Source of the DNA: Rhodoplanes serenus
GTDB lineage: Bacteria > Pseudomonadota > Alphaproteobacteria > Rhizobiales > Xanthobacteraceae
Reading direction: 5' to 3'
Length of the DNA stretch: 32,972 nucleotides
NCBI GenBank assembly: GCA_945897515.1
Contig: CAMDFO010000051.1
Span: 1 to 32,972 of the forward strand
The notes under the pieces: model-generated
Database searches by the model: none
What the model was told of the DNA's origin: nothing
What the model saw: the letters and a program-made list of their open reading frames with translations, nothing else
Translations under genes and position numbers: made by a program
Shown here: in pieces, positions 17,701 to 26,208 of the stretch
How positions within the stretch are numbered: the first letter of the stretch is position 1
Layout of the letters: each line of letters starts with the position of its first letter

Positions 17701-18449
17701 CGCACGATCGTGAAAAGTCGGCTCCAGCGTACCGTCCACGGCCACTTCCAGATTTCCCAGGCACGCTCGCCTTCGAGCACCGAGAAGAAGATGATCTGGG
17801 CGCGCCCGACGATGTTCTCGAACGGCACGTAACCGACCTGCGGAAAGCGGCTGTCAGTGGAATTGTGGCGGTTGTCGCCCATCATGAAATAGTTGTCGGC
17901 CGGGACGTGAAACACCTCAGTGTTGTCGGACTGCAGGTTGTAGGGCAGTTCCAGCGTGTTGTAGCTCACGCCGTTCGGCAGGCTCTCTTTCCATTGCCGC
18001 ACGCGCTGCGGCCGGCGGCCTTCTTCGGTGTCGGTGAAGTCCTCGACCCGCTCGCGCTTCACCGGCTGGCCGTTGATATGCAGCACGCCCTGGATCATCT
18101 GGATGCGGTCGCCGGGCAGTCCGATGATCCGCTTGATGTAGTCGGTGGAATCGTCCTTCGGCAGCCGGAACACCACGATGTCGCCGCGCTCGGGCTGGCT
18201 CAGAACCAGGATGCGGCCGGAAAACAGCGGCGGCGACAGCGGCAGCGAATAGTGGGTGTAGCCGTAGGTGTATTTCGACACGAACAGGTAGTCGCCGACC
18301 AGCAGCGTCGGCTTCATCGATCCGGACGGGATGTTAAATGGCTGAAACAGCAATGTGCGGATAACGAGCGCGATGATCCCGGCATGAACAAGCAGGCGGA
18401 TGAATTCGCCCACGCCGCCTTCTTTGCGCTTTGCGCTGCTCACGCTCAT
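17697..18449 (-). CDS. lepB: Signal peptidase I
   Basis: 250-residue inner-membrane serine protease that removes signal peptides from exported proteins. One N-terminal membrane anchor (about 16-36) is followed by the catalytic serine S44 in P-S-G-S-M-K-P-T-L-L and the general base K106 in D-Y-I-K-R-I-I-G-L-P-G-D-R. The third box, M-G-D-N-R-H-N-S-T-D-S-R, is also intact. It is short, with a single membrane anchor, as usual in Hyphomicrobiales. Start: ATG at 18449. It leads the coupled lepB-rnc-era chain and is separated from acpS by 185 bases containing an AT-rich stretch that probably carries its promoter. Confidence 0.95.
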   Translation of the reverse strand: MSVSSAKRKEGGVGEFIRLLVHAGIIALVIRTLLFQPFNIPSGSMKPTLLVGDYLFVSKYTYGYTHYSLPLSPPLFSGRILVLSQPERGDIVVFRLPKDDSTDYIKRIIGLPGDRIQMIQGVLHINGQPVKRERVEDFTDTEEGRRPQRVRQWKESLPNGVSYNTLELPYNLQSDNTEVFHVPADNYFMMGDNRHNSTDSRFPQVGYVPFENIVGRAQIIFFSVLEGERAWEIWKWPWTVRWSRLFTIVR

Positions 18450-18607
18450 CGATCAGCTTGTCCCTGGAGGAGCCCCGCGCCCTATGTAGCCGCTGAGGCG
18501 GCATGGCGCAATCAAGCGCCCGGGTTTCCCGGCGTCGCCAGCCCTGAATATTTTTTGATGATAATTCAAATGTATAGGCCAACTTCTGAATGTTTTCTAT
18601 CACCATT

Positions 18608-18632
18608 CGCGGCGATCAAAGCCGACGCCGCG
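18608..18632 (-). terminator. Hairpin directly after acpS
   Basis: CGCGGCG (18608-18614) pairs with CGCCGCG (18626-18632) around 11 bases, two bases past the acpS stop codon. There is no T-run after it on the minus strand, so it may be an attenuator or RNA-stabilising stem rather than a full terminator. Confidence 0.35.
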
Positions 18633-18634
18633 AG

Positions 18635-19078
18635 TCAGGCATGCGTCGCGGCAGCCGCCCCAGGCGAATCCGATCCCTTTGCTACAGGGACCGCCGAGAT
18701 GATCACGTAGGCAATCGCCATCGGCCCCTCGTCCGAAATCGTGAGATCGATCTGGGGCTGGTAGCCAGCCGGCGTGATGGCTTGCAGGCGGCGGAGCGCG
18801 CCCCCGGTGAGCCGCATGGTGGGCTGACCTGAGGGCCGGTTCACCACGCCCATATCGCGCCACCACACGCCGGCACGCATGCCGGTACCGAGCGCCTTGG
18901 CGCAGGCCTCCTTGGCGGCAAAGCGCTTGGCATAGGTCTCGACCCGGTTTTTCCGCCGGTTGGCGCGCGCCCGCTCGATCTCGGTGAACACACGCTCGAG
19001 GAAGCGGTCGCCGTGGCGCTCCATCACCTTTTCGATGCGGCGCACGTCGGTGATGTCGGAGCCGATGCCGAGAATCAT
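18635..19078 (-). CDS. acpS: Holo-[acyl-carrier-protein] synthase
   Basis: 147-residue cytosolic transferase that attaches 4'-phosphopantetheine from CoA to acyl carrier protein. The start [16 protein letters not shown] has the Mg-binding D8, and [15 protein letters not shown] has E57; these are the two metal-binding residues of the AcpS family. The C-terminal [15 protein letters not shown] is the last family strand. A 15-residue Ala/Gly/Ser tail follows. It lies 26 bases after pdxJ; pdxJ-acpS linkage is common in proteobacteria. Confidence 0.94.
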   Translation of the reverse strand: MILGIGSDITDVRRIEKVMERHGDRFLERVFTEIERARANRRKNRVETYAKRFAAKEACAKALGTGMRAGVWWRDMGVVNRPSGQPTMRLTGGALRRLQAITPAGYQPQIDLTISDEGPMAIAYVIISAVPVAKGSDSPGAAAATHA

Positions 19079-19104
19079 TCAGGACTCTTGATCATATGGC
19101 TGCA

Positions 19105-19863
19105 TCATAGGGCGGCCTTTGCACGGCCGCGGTCCATCGAATCTCGCATGGTCTTGATGGTGGCGGCAAAGCCGACGAACACCGCCTCGCCCACCAGGAA
19201 ATGGCCGATGTTGAGTTCGGCGATTTCAGGGAGCGCCGCGATCGTCTTCGCGCTGGCATAGTCGAGGCCGTGACCGGCGTGGACTTCGAGGCCGAGGCCC
19301 TTTGCCAGCGCAGCGCCCTCGCGGATACGCCGCCATTCGGCATCCGCCGCCGATGCGTGGCCATTGGCGAGCGCATGGCACCACGCCCCGGTGTGGATCT
19401 CGACCACCGGCGCACCCAGCGCCGCCGCCTGCTCGATCTGTGCCCGATCGGCGGCGATAAACAGCGATACCCGGATCCCCGCGTTGCGCAGGGCGGCAAT
19501 CTTCGGCTGCAACTCAACCCGGCCGCCAACCGCATCCAGCCCGCCTTCGGTGGTGCGTTCGGCGCGGCGCTCCGGGACCAGACAAGCGGCATGCGGCTTG
19601 GTGCGCAGCGCAATCGCGACCATCTCGTCGGTCGCGGCCATCTCCAGGTTGAGCGGCTTGGCAATCTCGGCCTTGAGCCGCTCGATGTCGGCGTCGCTGA
19701 TATGGCGGCGATCCTCGCGCAGATGCGCCGTGATGCCGTCAGCTCCGGCCTCGATGGCGAGCCGCGCCGCCCGCACCGGATCGGGATGCCGGCCGCCGCG
19801 CGCGTTGCGGATCGTGGCGACGTGGTCGATGTTGACGCCGAGGCGGAGGTGGGAGGCTGGCAC
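19105..19863 (-). CDS. pdxJ: Pyridoxine 5'-phosphate synthase
   Basis: 252-residue cytosolic TIM-barrel enzyme that condenses 3-amino-2-oxopropyl phosphate with deoxyxylulose 5-phosphate to make pyridoxine 5'-phosphate, the last ring-forming step of vitamin B6 synthesis. The opening [17 protein letters not shown] is family-specific. Candidate catalytic residues are H47 ([12 protein letters not shown]), E74 (N-L-E-M-A-A-T) and H195 or H198 (E-V-H-A-G-H-G-L). It sits 25 bases after rsh and 26 before acpS in one transcript. The product is a cofactor precursor for the PLP enzyme encoded at the left end of the window. Confidence 0.95.
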   Translation of the reverse strand: MPASHLRLGVNIDHVATIRNARGGRHPDPVRAARLAIEAGADGITAHLREDRRHISDADIERLKAEIAKPLNLEMAATDEMVAIALRTKPHAACLVPERRAERTTEGGLDAVGGRVELQPKIAALRNAGIRVSLFIAADRAQIEQAAALGAPVVEIHTGAWCHALANGHASAADAEWRRIREGAALAKGLGLEVHAGHGLDYASAKTIAALPEIAELNIGHFLVGEAVFVGFAATIKTMRDSMDRGRAKAAL

Positions 19864-19888
19864 GTGGTTTCTCGTCTCTCTGCCGGCC

Positions 19889-22093
19889 TCAACCGTTTAC
19901 CCGCTCCGCCGCCGCCACCACCTTCTTGGCGCGTAACTGCGCGATGATCGCGTTGAGGTGCTTGAGGTCGTACACCTCGAGGTCGATGGTGCAGTCGGTG
20001 AAGTCGGGCGAGCGGCGCGTCATGCGGATGTTGTCGATATTGCCGTCGTTCTCGGCGATCACCTGGGCGATCTGGGCGAGCGTGCCCGGCTCGTTCACCG
20101 ATTGCACGGCGACCCGGGCGGGAAAGCGCTCCGGCGGTCGATCGTCGGTATCCCAGCGCACGTCGAGCCAGCGTTCCGGCGTCTCCTCGAAGTCCTTCAG
20201 CGTCGGCGACTGGATCGGGTAGATGGTGATCCCCTCGCCCGGGGTCATGATGCCGACGATGCGATCGCCCGGCACCGCGCCGCCATTCGGCGCGAAGCTC
20301 ACCGGGAGGTCGGAGTTGATGCCGCGGATCGGGATCGAAGCGTTCTTCTCCTCGTCGGTCAGCACCTTGAACTTCATCGCCCGGCCCATCTTCAGCCCGA
20401 ACCAACCGGCCTCGGACTTCGGCGGCGGCACGGCGGCGATGCGCTCCTCCTTATAGTCCGGGTACATCGCGCGGGCGACGTCGGAGGGCCGCATCTCGCC
20501 GCGGCCGACCGCGGAGAACACATCGTCGATCGAGCTGCGCGCCAGCCGAGGCAGCGCGCCCTGAAGCTTTTCGTCGGAATACTCGCGCTTGGCGCGCTGG
20601 CACAGCCGCTCGACGATACGGCGGCCGAGCTCGGCGTATTGCGAGCGCACCGCGACGCGCGTGGCTCTGCGAATAGCCGCGCGCGCCTTGCCGGTGAGCA
20701 CGATCGATTCCCAGGCGGCGGGCGGCGCGGTCTGCGCCTTCGAGGTCAGGATATCGACCTCGTCGCCGTTGTTGAGCTCCGACACCAGCGGCGCAATCTT
20801 GCCGTTGATCTTGCAGCCGACCGCCCGGTTGCCGACGTCGGTATGGACCGCGTAGGCAAAGTCGATCGGCGTGGCTCGACGTGGCAGCGCGATCAGCTTG
20901 CCCTTGGGCGTAAAGCAGAACACCTGGTCGTGGAACAGTTCGAGCTTGGTGTGCTCCAGGAACTCCTCGGGGTTCGAGCCTTCCGCCAGGAGTTCGACAG
21001 TACGGCGCAGCCAGGCATAGGCATTCGACTCGCGCGACAGCGTATCGACCGGCGATCCCGCGGTATCCTTGTAGAGCGCGTGCGCCGCGATGCCGTATTC
21101 GGCGATCTCGTGCATGTCGTCGGTGCGGATCTGCAGCTCGACGCGCTGCTTGCCGGGCCCGATGACCGTCGTATGGATCGAGCGGTAATCGTTCTGCTTC
21201 GGGGTCGAGACGTAGTCCTTGAAACGACCCGGCACCACCGGCCAGGTGGTGTGAACCACCCCGACCGCGCGATAGACCTCAGGCAGCGTCTTCACGATCA
21301 CGCGGAAGCCGAAGATGTCGGAAAGCTGCTCGAAGCCCACCGACTTGCGTTCCATCTTGCGCCAGATCGAATACGGCCGCTTGCGGCGGCCGATGACCTC
21401 GGCGGCGATACCGGATTCGGCGAGCTTGCCGGTGAGCTGGTGTTCGATCTCGGTGATCAGGTTCTCGTGGCGCAGGGCCAGTTCGGTTAGCCGCTCGCTG
21501 ACCACCTTGTAGGCCTCGGGATAGAGCTGACGGAAGGCCAATTCATCGAGCTCTTCCCGCAGACCATGCATGCCCATCCGCCCGGCGAGCGGGGCGTAGA
21601 TGTCGAGCGTCTCCTCGGCGATGCGTTTGCGCCCCTCGGGCGGCATGTGCTCAAGCGTGCGCATGTTGTGCAGCCGGTCGGCGAGCTTGACCAGCAGCAC
21701 GCGCACGTCGTCGGCAATTGCGAGGAGCAGCTTGCGCAGGTTCTCGGCCTGCTTGGCTTCGCGGGACACCAGGTCGAGCTTTTTCAGCTTGGTCAGGCCT
21801 TCGACCAGATGGCCGATGTCGGGGCCGAACAACTGGTCGATCTCGCTCCGGGTGGTGGGGGTGTCCTCGATGGTGTCGTGCAGCAAGGCGGCCGCGATCG
21901 TGGCGTCGTCGAGCTTGAGGTCGGTGAGAATGGCCGCAACTTCGAGCGGGTGGGAGAAATACGGGTCGCCGGACGCGCGCTTCTGCTCGCCGTGCGCCTT
22001 CATGGCGTACACATAGGCCCGGTTGAGCAGAGCCTCGTCGGTATTGGGATTGTAGCCGCGCACCCGCTCGATCAGATCGTACTGCCGCATCAT
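19889..22093 (-). CDS. rsh: Bifunctional (p)ppGpp synthetase/hydrolase (RelA/SpoT homologue)
   Basis: 734-residue cytosolic enzyme that makes and destroys the stringent-response alarmone. The N-terminal HD hydrolase domain is intact (H48 in Y-F-S-H-P-L-E; H72-D73 in L-L-H-D-T-I-E-D; D139 in [10 protein letters not shown]). The synthetase domain follows (about 235-350; [20 protein letters not shown]), then TGS ([11 protein letters not shown]) and a C-terminal ACT domain. Both halves look functional, as expected where one Rsh serves the cell. I chose the ATG at 22093 ([11 protein letters not shown]), which matches relatives. The frame is open to an ATG at 22222 that would add 43 Arg/Ser-rich residues. 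rpoZ precedes it. Confidence 0.93.
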   Translation of the reverse strand: MMRQYDLIERVRGYNPNTDEALLNRAYVYAMKAHGEQKRASGDPYFSHPLEVAAILTDLKLDDATIAAALLHDTIEDTPTTRSEIDQLFGPDIGHLVEGLTKLKKLDLVSREAKQAENLRKLLLAIADDVRVLLVKLADRLHNMRTLEHMPPEGRKRIAEETLDIYAPLAGRMGMHGLREELDELAFRQLYPEAYKVVSERLTELALRHENLITEIEHQLTGKLAESGIAAEVIGRRKRPYSIWRKMERKSVGFEQLSDIFGFRVIVKTLPEVYRAVGVVHTTWPVVPGRFKDYVSTPKQNDYRSIHTTVIGPGKQRVELQIRTDDMHEIAEYGIAAHALYKDTAGSPVDTLSRESNAYAWLRRTVELLAEGSNPEEFLEHTKLELFHDQVFCFTPKGKLIALPRRATPIDFAYAVHTDVGNRAVGCKINGKIAPLVSELNNGDEVDILTSKAQTAPPAAWESIVLTGKARAAIRRATRVAVRSQYAELGRRIVERLCQRAKREYSDEKLQGALPRLARSSIDDVFSAVGRGEMRPSDVARAMYPDYKEERIAAVPPPKSEAGWFGLKMGRAMKFKVLTDEEKNASIPIRGINSDLPVSFAPNGGAVPGDRIVGIMTPGEGITIYPIQSPTLKDFEETPERWLDVRWDTDDRPPERFPARVAVQSVNEPGTLAQIAQVIAENDGNIDNIRMTRRSPDFTDCTIDLEVYDLKHLNAIIAQLRAKKVVAAAERVNG

Positions 22094-22329
22094 CGGCGCC
22101 GGCACGGAAGATTTATCAGAACGGCCAATAACTTGCGAGACGATGTTGAAGCCGCGGCCGAGCGTGCTCCGGCTGCGTGGGGGATTCTGCATCCGTGGCA
22201 GATCGCTACTCGAACGGACCATGATCGCCTGTCCGCCACCAAGGGGCTAAACGGTCCCGGGGGCGTTCCAACCCACGATATCACGGCGATTCGAAACTGC
22301 TGCAAGGGTGCAGCAGCAAATTGGGTACC

Positions 22330-22359
22330 AAAATGCGAACGGCCCGGTTTCCCGGGCCG
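22330..22359 (-). terminator. Terminator candidate after rpoZ
   Basis: On the minus strand the stem CGGCCCGG (22359-22352 with 22347-22340) encloses a four-base loop and is followed by TTCGCATTTTGG, with a four-T run at 22333-22330. It lies 21 bases past the rpoZ stop. It may be partial, letting some transcription continue into rsh. Confidence 0.5.
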
Positions 22360-22380
22360 CTGGCAACGCGAAGGTCGCCT

Positions 22381-22782
22381 TTATGCGATGTCTTCGTCGG
22401 GTTCCGGCTGCTCTTCCGGCGGGGCGAGCCCTTCCAGGCCCTTCAGCAACTCTTCCTCGCTCATATGCTCGACCGCCACCTCGGTGTCGTCGGCATCGGC
22501 CGATCCGCCGGAGCCTGCGATCAAAGGCACCGAGTCGCCTTCCGGCTCGTCGACCTCGACGTACTTTTGCAGCGAATGGATGAGGTCCTCTTTCAGGTCC
22601 TCTGGGGAGATCGTCTTCTCGGCGATCTCGCGCAGCGCGACCACCGGGTTCTTGTCGTTGTCGCGATCGATGGTGATCTGAGAGCCGGACGAAACCATGC
22701 GTGCGCGATGGCTTGCGAGCAGCACGAGATCGAAGCGGTTCTCAACCTTGTCGATGCAGTCTTCTACGGTGACACGGGCCAT
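22381..22782 (-). CDS. rpoZ: RNA polymerase omega subunit
   Basis: 133-residue small subunit that helps assemble RNA polymerase by clamping beta-prime. The opening [28 protein letters not shown] is diagnostic, followed by the conserved [10 protein letters not shown]. After about residue 75 comes a long acidic tail rich in Glu, Asp and Pro, typical of alphaproteobacterial omega. Start: ATG at 22782 with GAGGAG about 10 bases upstream. rpoZ upstream of rsh is a widely conserved pairing, and omega forms part of a ppGpp site on RNA polymerase in many proteobacteria, which links the neighbours. Confidence 0.95.
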   Translation of the reverse strand: MARVTVEDCIDKVENRFDLVLLASHRARMVSSGSQITIDRDNDKNPVVALREIAEKTISPEDLKEDLIHSLQKYVEVDEPEGDSVPLIAGSGGSADADDTEVAVEHMSEEELLKGLEGLAPPEEQPEPDEDIA

Positions 22783-22829
22783 GGGCTCGGCACTCCTCGC
22801 AACGGGGCATTGTCCTGGAATTTGCGACG

Positions 22830-22858
22830 TAATTAGCCTCCTGGGCCCGAAAGCGCAA
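22830..22858 (-). promoter_or_regulatory. Candidate vegetative promoter of rpoZ
   Basis: On the minus strand TTGCGC (22858-22853), a 17-base spacer and TAATTA (22835-22830) form a good sigma-70-type promoter about 47 bases upstream of the rpoZ ATG. The spacing is ideal, and the -10 matches the consensus at four of six bases. Confidence 0.5.
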
Positions 22859-23045
22859 GGGTCCGAAGAGATCGCAGCAGGCGGAGAAATAGGCTTGGCG
22901 AATGTGTGAGGCTTTGTTAGTCACTAGGGAACCACGCCGACGCTGGGGGATTTACCTGCTTTAACGTCGGATTGGTCGATTGGTCGGTTATTGCCGGTTT
23001 TTGGCGATACCGTCCTCGGTCCCGATAAGGATGCTTCCTTACCCT

Positions 23046-23073
23046 GTCGCTCCCGCGCGTCTGCGGGAATGAC
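23046..23073. repeat. REP-like palindromic element
   Basis: GTC-N2-TCCCGC (23046-23056) is mirrored by GCGGGA-N2-GAC (23063-23073) around a six-base loop. The arm type GCGGGAATGACG is common in dispersed palindromic repeats of GC-rich bacteria. Only one copy is in the window. Confidence 0.4.
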
Positions 23074-23113
23074 GGTGGATCACCGCCCGTTTTGATGACC
23101 AGATGAGGAATTC

Positions 23114-23755
23114 ATGTCCATTCCAGGCGAAAAAACCGCATTATTCATCGATGGCGCCAATCTTTACGCGACTGCCAAATCCCTGGGTTTCGATATCGAC
23201 TACAAGCGGCTCCTGCGCGAATTCCAGACCCGCGGAAATCTGCTGCGTGCGTTCTACTACACCGCCATAATCGAAGATCAGGAGTATTCGTCGATCCGCC
23301 CGCTGATCGACTGGCTGGACTACAACGGCTACACGGTCGTGACCAAAGCGACCAAGGAGTTCGTCGACCAGACCGGCCGCCGCAAGGTCAAGGGCAACAT
23401 GGACATCGAGCTTGCGGTCGATGCCATGGAACTCGCGCCCCATATCGACCACATGGTGCTGTTCTCCGGCGACGGCGATTTCCGTTCGCTGGTCGAGGCG
23501 GTGCAGCGCCGGGGCGTGCGCGTGACCGTGATTTCCACCATTTCCACCCAGCCGCCGATGGTGGCCGACGAGTTGCGCCGCCAAGCCGACATTTTCCTCG
23601 ACATCGTGGAGTTGCAACCCAAGGTCGGTCGCGATCCGTCCGAGCGGGCCCCGCGCGAGCCGCGCGGCGACCGCCAGCACACTCCGCAATTCCTGCAACG
23701 CGGTGCTTCCCCCCAGCGCACGCCGGCAGGTCCGGACGACGATTACGAGGATTGA
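23114..23755 (+). CDS. NYN (PIN-like) domain protein, LabA/DUF88 family
   Basis: 213-residue cytosolic protein. The NYN domain (about 5-165) has the acidic residues expected of a PIN-like metal-dependent nuclease: D13 and N16 in L-F-I-D-G-A-N-L-Y, D97 in K-G-N-M-D-I-E-L, D103, and D120/D122 in F-S-G-D-G-D-F. Members are thought to act on RNA; LabA was named for a clock role in cyanobacteria, which is not expected here. The C-terminal tail (about 165-213) is disordered, Arg/Pro-rich with an acidic end. Start: ATG at 23114 after GAGGA. The uracil-DNA glycosylase gene follows 33 bases later on the same strand, so they may be co-transcribed. Confidence 0.88.
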   Translation: MSIPGEKTALFIDGANLYATAKSLGFDIDYKRLLREFQTRGNLLRAFYYTAIIEDQEYSSIRPLIDWLDYNGYTVVTKATKEFVDQTGRRKVKGNMDIELAVDAMELAPHIDHMVLFSGDGDFRSLVEAVQRRGVRVTVISTISTQPPMVADELRRQADIFLDIVELQPKVGRDPSERAPREPRGDRQHTPQFLQRGASPQRTPAGPDDDYED

Positions 23756-23788
23756 TCGGGTCGCCGCCATTTCGCAAGATCGCGTCGC

Positions 23789-24439
23789 ATGGCTGGCCCA
23801 TCCTCCACCAAAGCCGGCCGGGACTGTCCCCGCTGCCCCCGACTCGTGGCCTTCCGTCAGACCTGGCGGGAGCGCGAACCCGCGTGGTTCAACGCGCCGG
23901 TGCCCTCGTTCGGGCATGTTGAGGCGCGCCTGCTGATCGTGGGGCTGGCGCCGGGGCTGCGCGGCGCCAATCGCACCGGCCGGCCCTTCACCGGCGACTA
24001 CGCCGGCGATCTGCTCTACGCCACACTGAAGGAGTACGGCTTCGCGCGCGGTCAGTTCGAGGCGCGGCCTGATGACAGCCTGGAACTGGTGGATGCCCGC
24101 ATTACCAATGCGGTGCGCTGCGTACCGCCGGAAAACAAGCCGACCCCGCTTGAGATCAACACCTGCCGGGATTTCCTCGTCCCCACCATTGCCGAGATGC
24201 CGAACCTGCGCGCCATCGTCGTGCTCGGCCGCATCGCGCATGAATCGGCGGTCAAGGCGCTCGGTATCAAACGGTCAGCGGCGGCGTTCGGGCACGGCGC
24301 GAAGGCTGCGATCGGCCCGCTCACGCTGTTCAGCAGCTACCATTGCTCGCGCTACAACACCAACACCGGCGTGCTGACGACCGACATGTTCCGCAGCGTG
24401 TTCGCGGCAGTGCGCGCTCAGCTCGACGGCAGGGTCTGA
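23789..24439 (+). CDS. Uracil-DNA glycosylase, family 5 (UdgB-like, Fe-S)
   Basis: 216-residue DNA repair enzyme that removes uracil, and in this family also hypoxanthine, from DNA. Motif 1 G-L-A-P-G-L-R-G-A-N-R-T-G-R-P-F-T-G-D (52-70) is the family 5 form. Motif 2 is S-S-Y-H-C-S-R-Y-N-T-N-T-G-V-L-T with H185; the usual H-P-S reads H-C-S. Four cysteines (C13, C16, C111, C126) are placed as in Fe-S-containing family 4/5 enzymes and probably hold a 4Fe-4S cluster. Start: ATG at 23789, since the C-x2-C ligand pair lies near the N-terminus. It is followed by 74 bases and then the stop of the opposing peroxiredoxin gene. Confidence 0.9.
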   Translation: MAGPSSTKAGRDCPRCPRLVAFRQTWREREPAWFNAPVPSFGHVEARLLIVGLAPGLRGANRTGRPFTGDYAGDLLYATLKEYGFARGQFEARPDDSLELVDARITNAVRCVPPENKPTPLEINTCRDFLVPTIAEMPNLRAIVVLGRIAHESAVKALGIKRSAAAFGHGAKAAIGPLTLFSSYHCSRYNTNTGVLTTDMFRSVFAAVRAQLDGRV

Positions 24440-24513
24440 ACGTCGCAGATCGGCAGCGTGACGCCGCCTGTTGCGAAATTGGCGAAGTCGGCCGCGGTAT
24501 CCTGGCCTTCCTT

Positions 24514-25095
24514 TCAGGCCGGGCGGCGTTGCGCCTGCAGCCAGGCGATTACATCACCGGCACTCCGGTCCGGCGGAAACACCGGATAGAAAACTCGTGT
24601 CAGCACGCCGCCGTCGATCACCCAGGCCATTCGCTTCATGAGCGTCATGCCGTCGACCTCGAATGTCGGCAGCGTCATGGCGCGCGTGAGCAGCAAGGAT
24701 GCATCGGAAAGAATTGGAAACGGCAGGTGCAGCCGCTCCACGACTTCGCGCTGATAGGCGGTGTCCTGCGTCGAAAGCCCAAAAATCCGCTCGACCCCGA
24801 AGTTCTTCAGCTCGGCGAAGTGGTCGCGGAACGAGCACGATTGCGGCGTGCAGCCGCGCGCGCCGGGGATGCCATCCCAGCCGGTCGGCAGCGCCTGGCC
24901 CGGACGGCCGGTGCGCGGATAGACATAGACCACCGAGCGGCCCTTGAGCTTCGACAGGTTGACCGCCGTCGCGTCGGTCGCCGACAGCACGATGTCCGGC
25001 AGCGCCACGCCTGTCAGATGCCGCGCCGCGCCATCGTCCTGCGGCACCGGCAGGCCGTCCGGAAGAACCAAAGGATTGTGCGCGATCTCGGCCAT
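24514..25095 (-). CDS. Peroxiredoxin (AhpC/TSA superfamily, BCP-like cysteine pair)
   Basis: 193-residue cytosolic thiol peroxidase. The thioredoxin fold is shown by V-V-Y-V-Y-P-R-T-G-R-P (55-65). Two cysteines lie in G-C-T-P-Q-S-C-S-F-R-D, C82 and C87; their C-x4-C spacing matches BCP/PrxQ enzymes in which the first is peroxidatic and the second resolving. Later blocks I-F-G-L-S-T-Q and L-P-F-P-I-L-S-D-A-S are family landmarks. Between strand one and the cysteines is an unusual insert of about 15 residues (Q-A-L-P-T-G-W-D-G-I-P-G-A-R-G). Start: ATG at 25095, two bases after the VOC gene's stop; the frame continues upstream inside the VOC gene but not as peroxiredoxin sequence. Confidence 0.88.
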   Translation of the reverse strand: MAEIAHNPLVLPDGLPVPQDDGAARHLTGVALPDIVLSATDATAVNLSKLKGRSVVYVYPRTGRPGQALPTGWDGIPGARGCTPQSCSFRDHFAELKNFGVERIFGLSTQDTAYQREVVERLHLPFPILSDASLLLTRAMTLPTFEVDGMTLMKRMAWVIDGGVLTRVFYPVFPPDRSAGDVIAWLQAQRRPA

Positions 25096-25097
25096 GG

Positions 25098-25484
25098 TCA
25101 ATCCGGGTAGGTGATGAATTCCATCAGCGAGCCGTCCGGATCGCGGAAATAGACGCTGGTGCCCGTGCCCTTCGCGCCGAAGCGCTGCATCGGGCCGGCC
25201 TCGACCGCGACGCTGTGGCGTTTGAGATGCGCAACCGCGTCCTCGATCGGCCCCTGCCATTCAAAGCAAAGATCGCTGTTGCCCGGCTGCACCGGCAGCC
25301 GCGCCACCTCGGCCGGACGCACGCCCACGCCGTGGACGTTGAGTTGCTTGTCGCCGAAGCGATAGGCGAAGCCAGCCTCGCGCTTGACCAGCTCGGCGCC
25401 CATCACGTCGCGATAGAACGCGTTGGACCGCGCCCAGTCCGAGACGTGGATGACGCAATGATCGAGCTTGGTTGGAAGGGCCAT
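25098..25484 (-). CDS. VOC superfamily protein (glyoxalase/dioxygenase fold)
   Basis: 128-residue cytosolic protein with one pair of beta-alpha-beta-beta-beta modules. Strand one starts L-D-H-C-V-I-H-V-S-D (H9 as metal ligand candidate), the middle has L-N-V-H-G-V-G (H51), and the end reads F-R-D-P-D-G-S-L-M-E-F-I-T-Y-P-D, with E122 in the classic D-P-D-G-x-x-x-E motif. The H/H/E set suggests a metal-dependent enzyme, such as a glyoxalase, thiol transferase or ring-cleaving dioxygenase, but the substrate cannot be read. It lies 19 bases after the DJ-1-like gene and two bases before the peroxiredoxin gene, implying a shared role. Confidence 0.87.
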   Translation of the reverse strand: MALPTKLDHCVIHVSDWARSNAFYRDVMGAELVKREAGFAYRFGDKQLNVHGVGVRPAEVARLPVQPGNSDLCFEWQGPIEDAVAHLKRHSVAVEAGPMQRFGAKGTGTSVYFRDPDGSLMEFITYPD

Positions 25485-25503
25485 GGCGGTGCCTGTCGGA
25501 TGA

Positions 25504-26208
25504 TCACTGGGCTGGCGTCACACCGAGCTTGCCGCCGACACGTTGCACGACCGCTCGGCGCTGCTCGTTGAGCGCCGCGCCGCGGGCCCGGAGCGTAGTG
25601 AGCGTCTCCGGCGCGGCGGTGCGCGGCGAGCCTCCGTCGAACGGCGGCGCGGGGTCGTACTCGATCTGAAGCTGGATTTCGCGGGCGACCGTCTCGCCCT
25701 CCAGGATAGCCGCGAGCGCCAGCGCAAAGTCGATGCCTGACGCCACCCCTGCCCCGGTGACGATATTGCCGTCGATGACGACGCGTTCGGACACCGGGAT
25801 GGCGCCCAGCAGCCCGAGATGGTCGATCGCCGCCCAATGGCAGGTTGCGCGCCTGCCCTTGAGCAGGCCGGCCGCGCCCAACACCAGCGAACCGGTGCAG
25901 ACCGACGTGACGTATTTCGCGGCCGTCGCCTGACGTTGCAGAAACCCGATCGCCACCGCGTCTTCCATGAGATCCTGCTGCCCCGGGCCGCCGGGCACCA
26001 TGACGATGTCGAGTTGCGGGCAATCCGCATAGGTCACGGTCGGCACGATCATCATGCCGCGATCGGTCTTCACCGGGTCGAGCGTGTGCGCGACCAGATG
26101 GACCTTGGTGTTGGGCAGCCGCGCCAGAACCTCATAGGGACCCGTCATGTCGAGCTGCGTCAGCCGCGGAAAAATCAGCATCCCGATGAGACGTTCGGCA
26201 GCCATCAT
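25504..26208 (-). CDS. DJ-1/PfpI family protein, isonitrile hydratase-like
   Basis: 234-residue cytosolic protein of the class I glutamine amidotransferase-like fold. The nucleophile elbow is S-V-C-T-G-S-L-V-L-G-A-A-G-L-L with C104, followed by A-T-C-H-W. D20 in Q-L-D-M-T-G-P-Y-E-V corresponds to the acid used by isonitrile hydratase (InhA), which converts isonitriles to N-formamides; the Cys-Thr pair and the D-M-T-G-P block are those of that subgroup. The closest named function is therefore isonitrile hydratase, though most relatives are untested. The ATG at 26208 follows the smpB stop with no gap, or starts at the second ATG at 26205. An extension of about 50 residues follows the core. Confidence 0.85.
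   Translation of the reverse strand: MMAAERLIGMLIFPRLTQLDMTGPYEVLARLPNTKVHLVAHTLDPVKTDRGMMIVPTVTYADCPQLDIVMVPGGPGQQDLMEDAVAIGFLQRQATAAKYVTSVCTGSLVLGAAGLLKGRRATCHWAAIDHLGLLGAIPVSERVVIDGNIVTGAGVASGIDFALALAAILEGETVAREIQLQIEYDPAPPFDGGSPRTAAPETLTTLRARGAALNEQRRAVVQRVGGKLGVTPAQ

Larger units (their letters stand above)
22783..23113. other. 331-base divergent intergenic region between rpoZ and the NYN-domain gene
   Basis: It holds the rpoZ promoter (22830-22858) on the left and a REP-like imperfect palindrome (23046-23073) on the right, then GAGGA at 23105-23109 as the ribosome site of the NYN gene. The stretch from about 22900 to 23040 is less GC-rich with short runs such as GGTTTTTGG. No promoter for the NYN gene was confidently identified, and no small gene. 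Confidence 0.6.

Noticed and set aside
18450..18634. Small gene or structured RNA between acpS and lepB
   Set aside because: Short frames here lack ribosome sites. The AT-rich part looks more like a promoter than an RNA gene, but no convincing -35/-10 pair was found.
19958..21490. 510-codon plus-strand frame opposite rsh
   Set aside because: It is antisense to the conserved rsh domains, and the translation has no signature or biased composition beyond the GC effect.
22094..22222. 43-residue N-terminal extension of Rsh
   Set aside because: The Arg/Ser-rich extension does not resemble the family N-terminus, and [11 protein letters not shown] is the usual start; it is kept only as an alternative.
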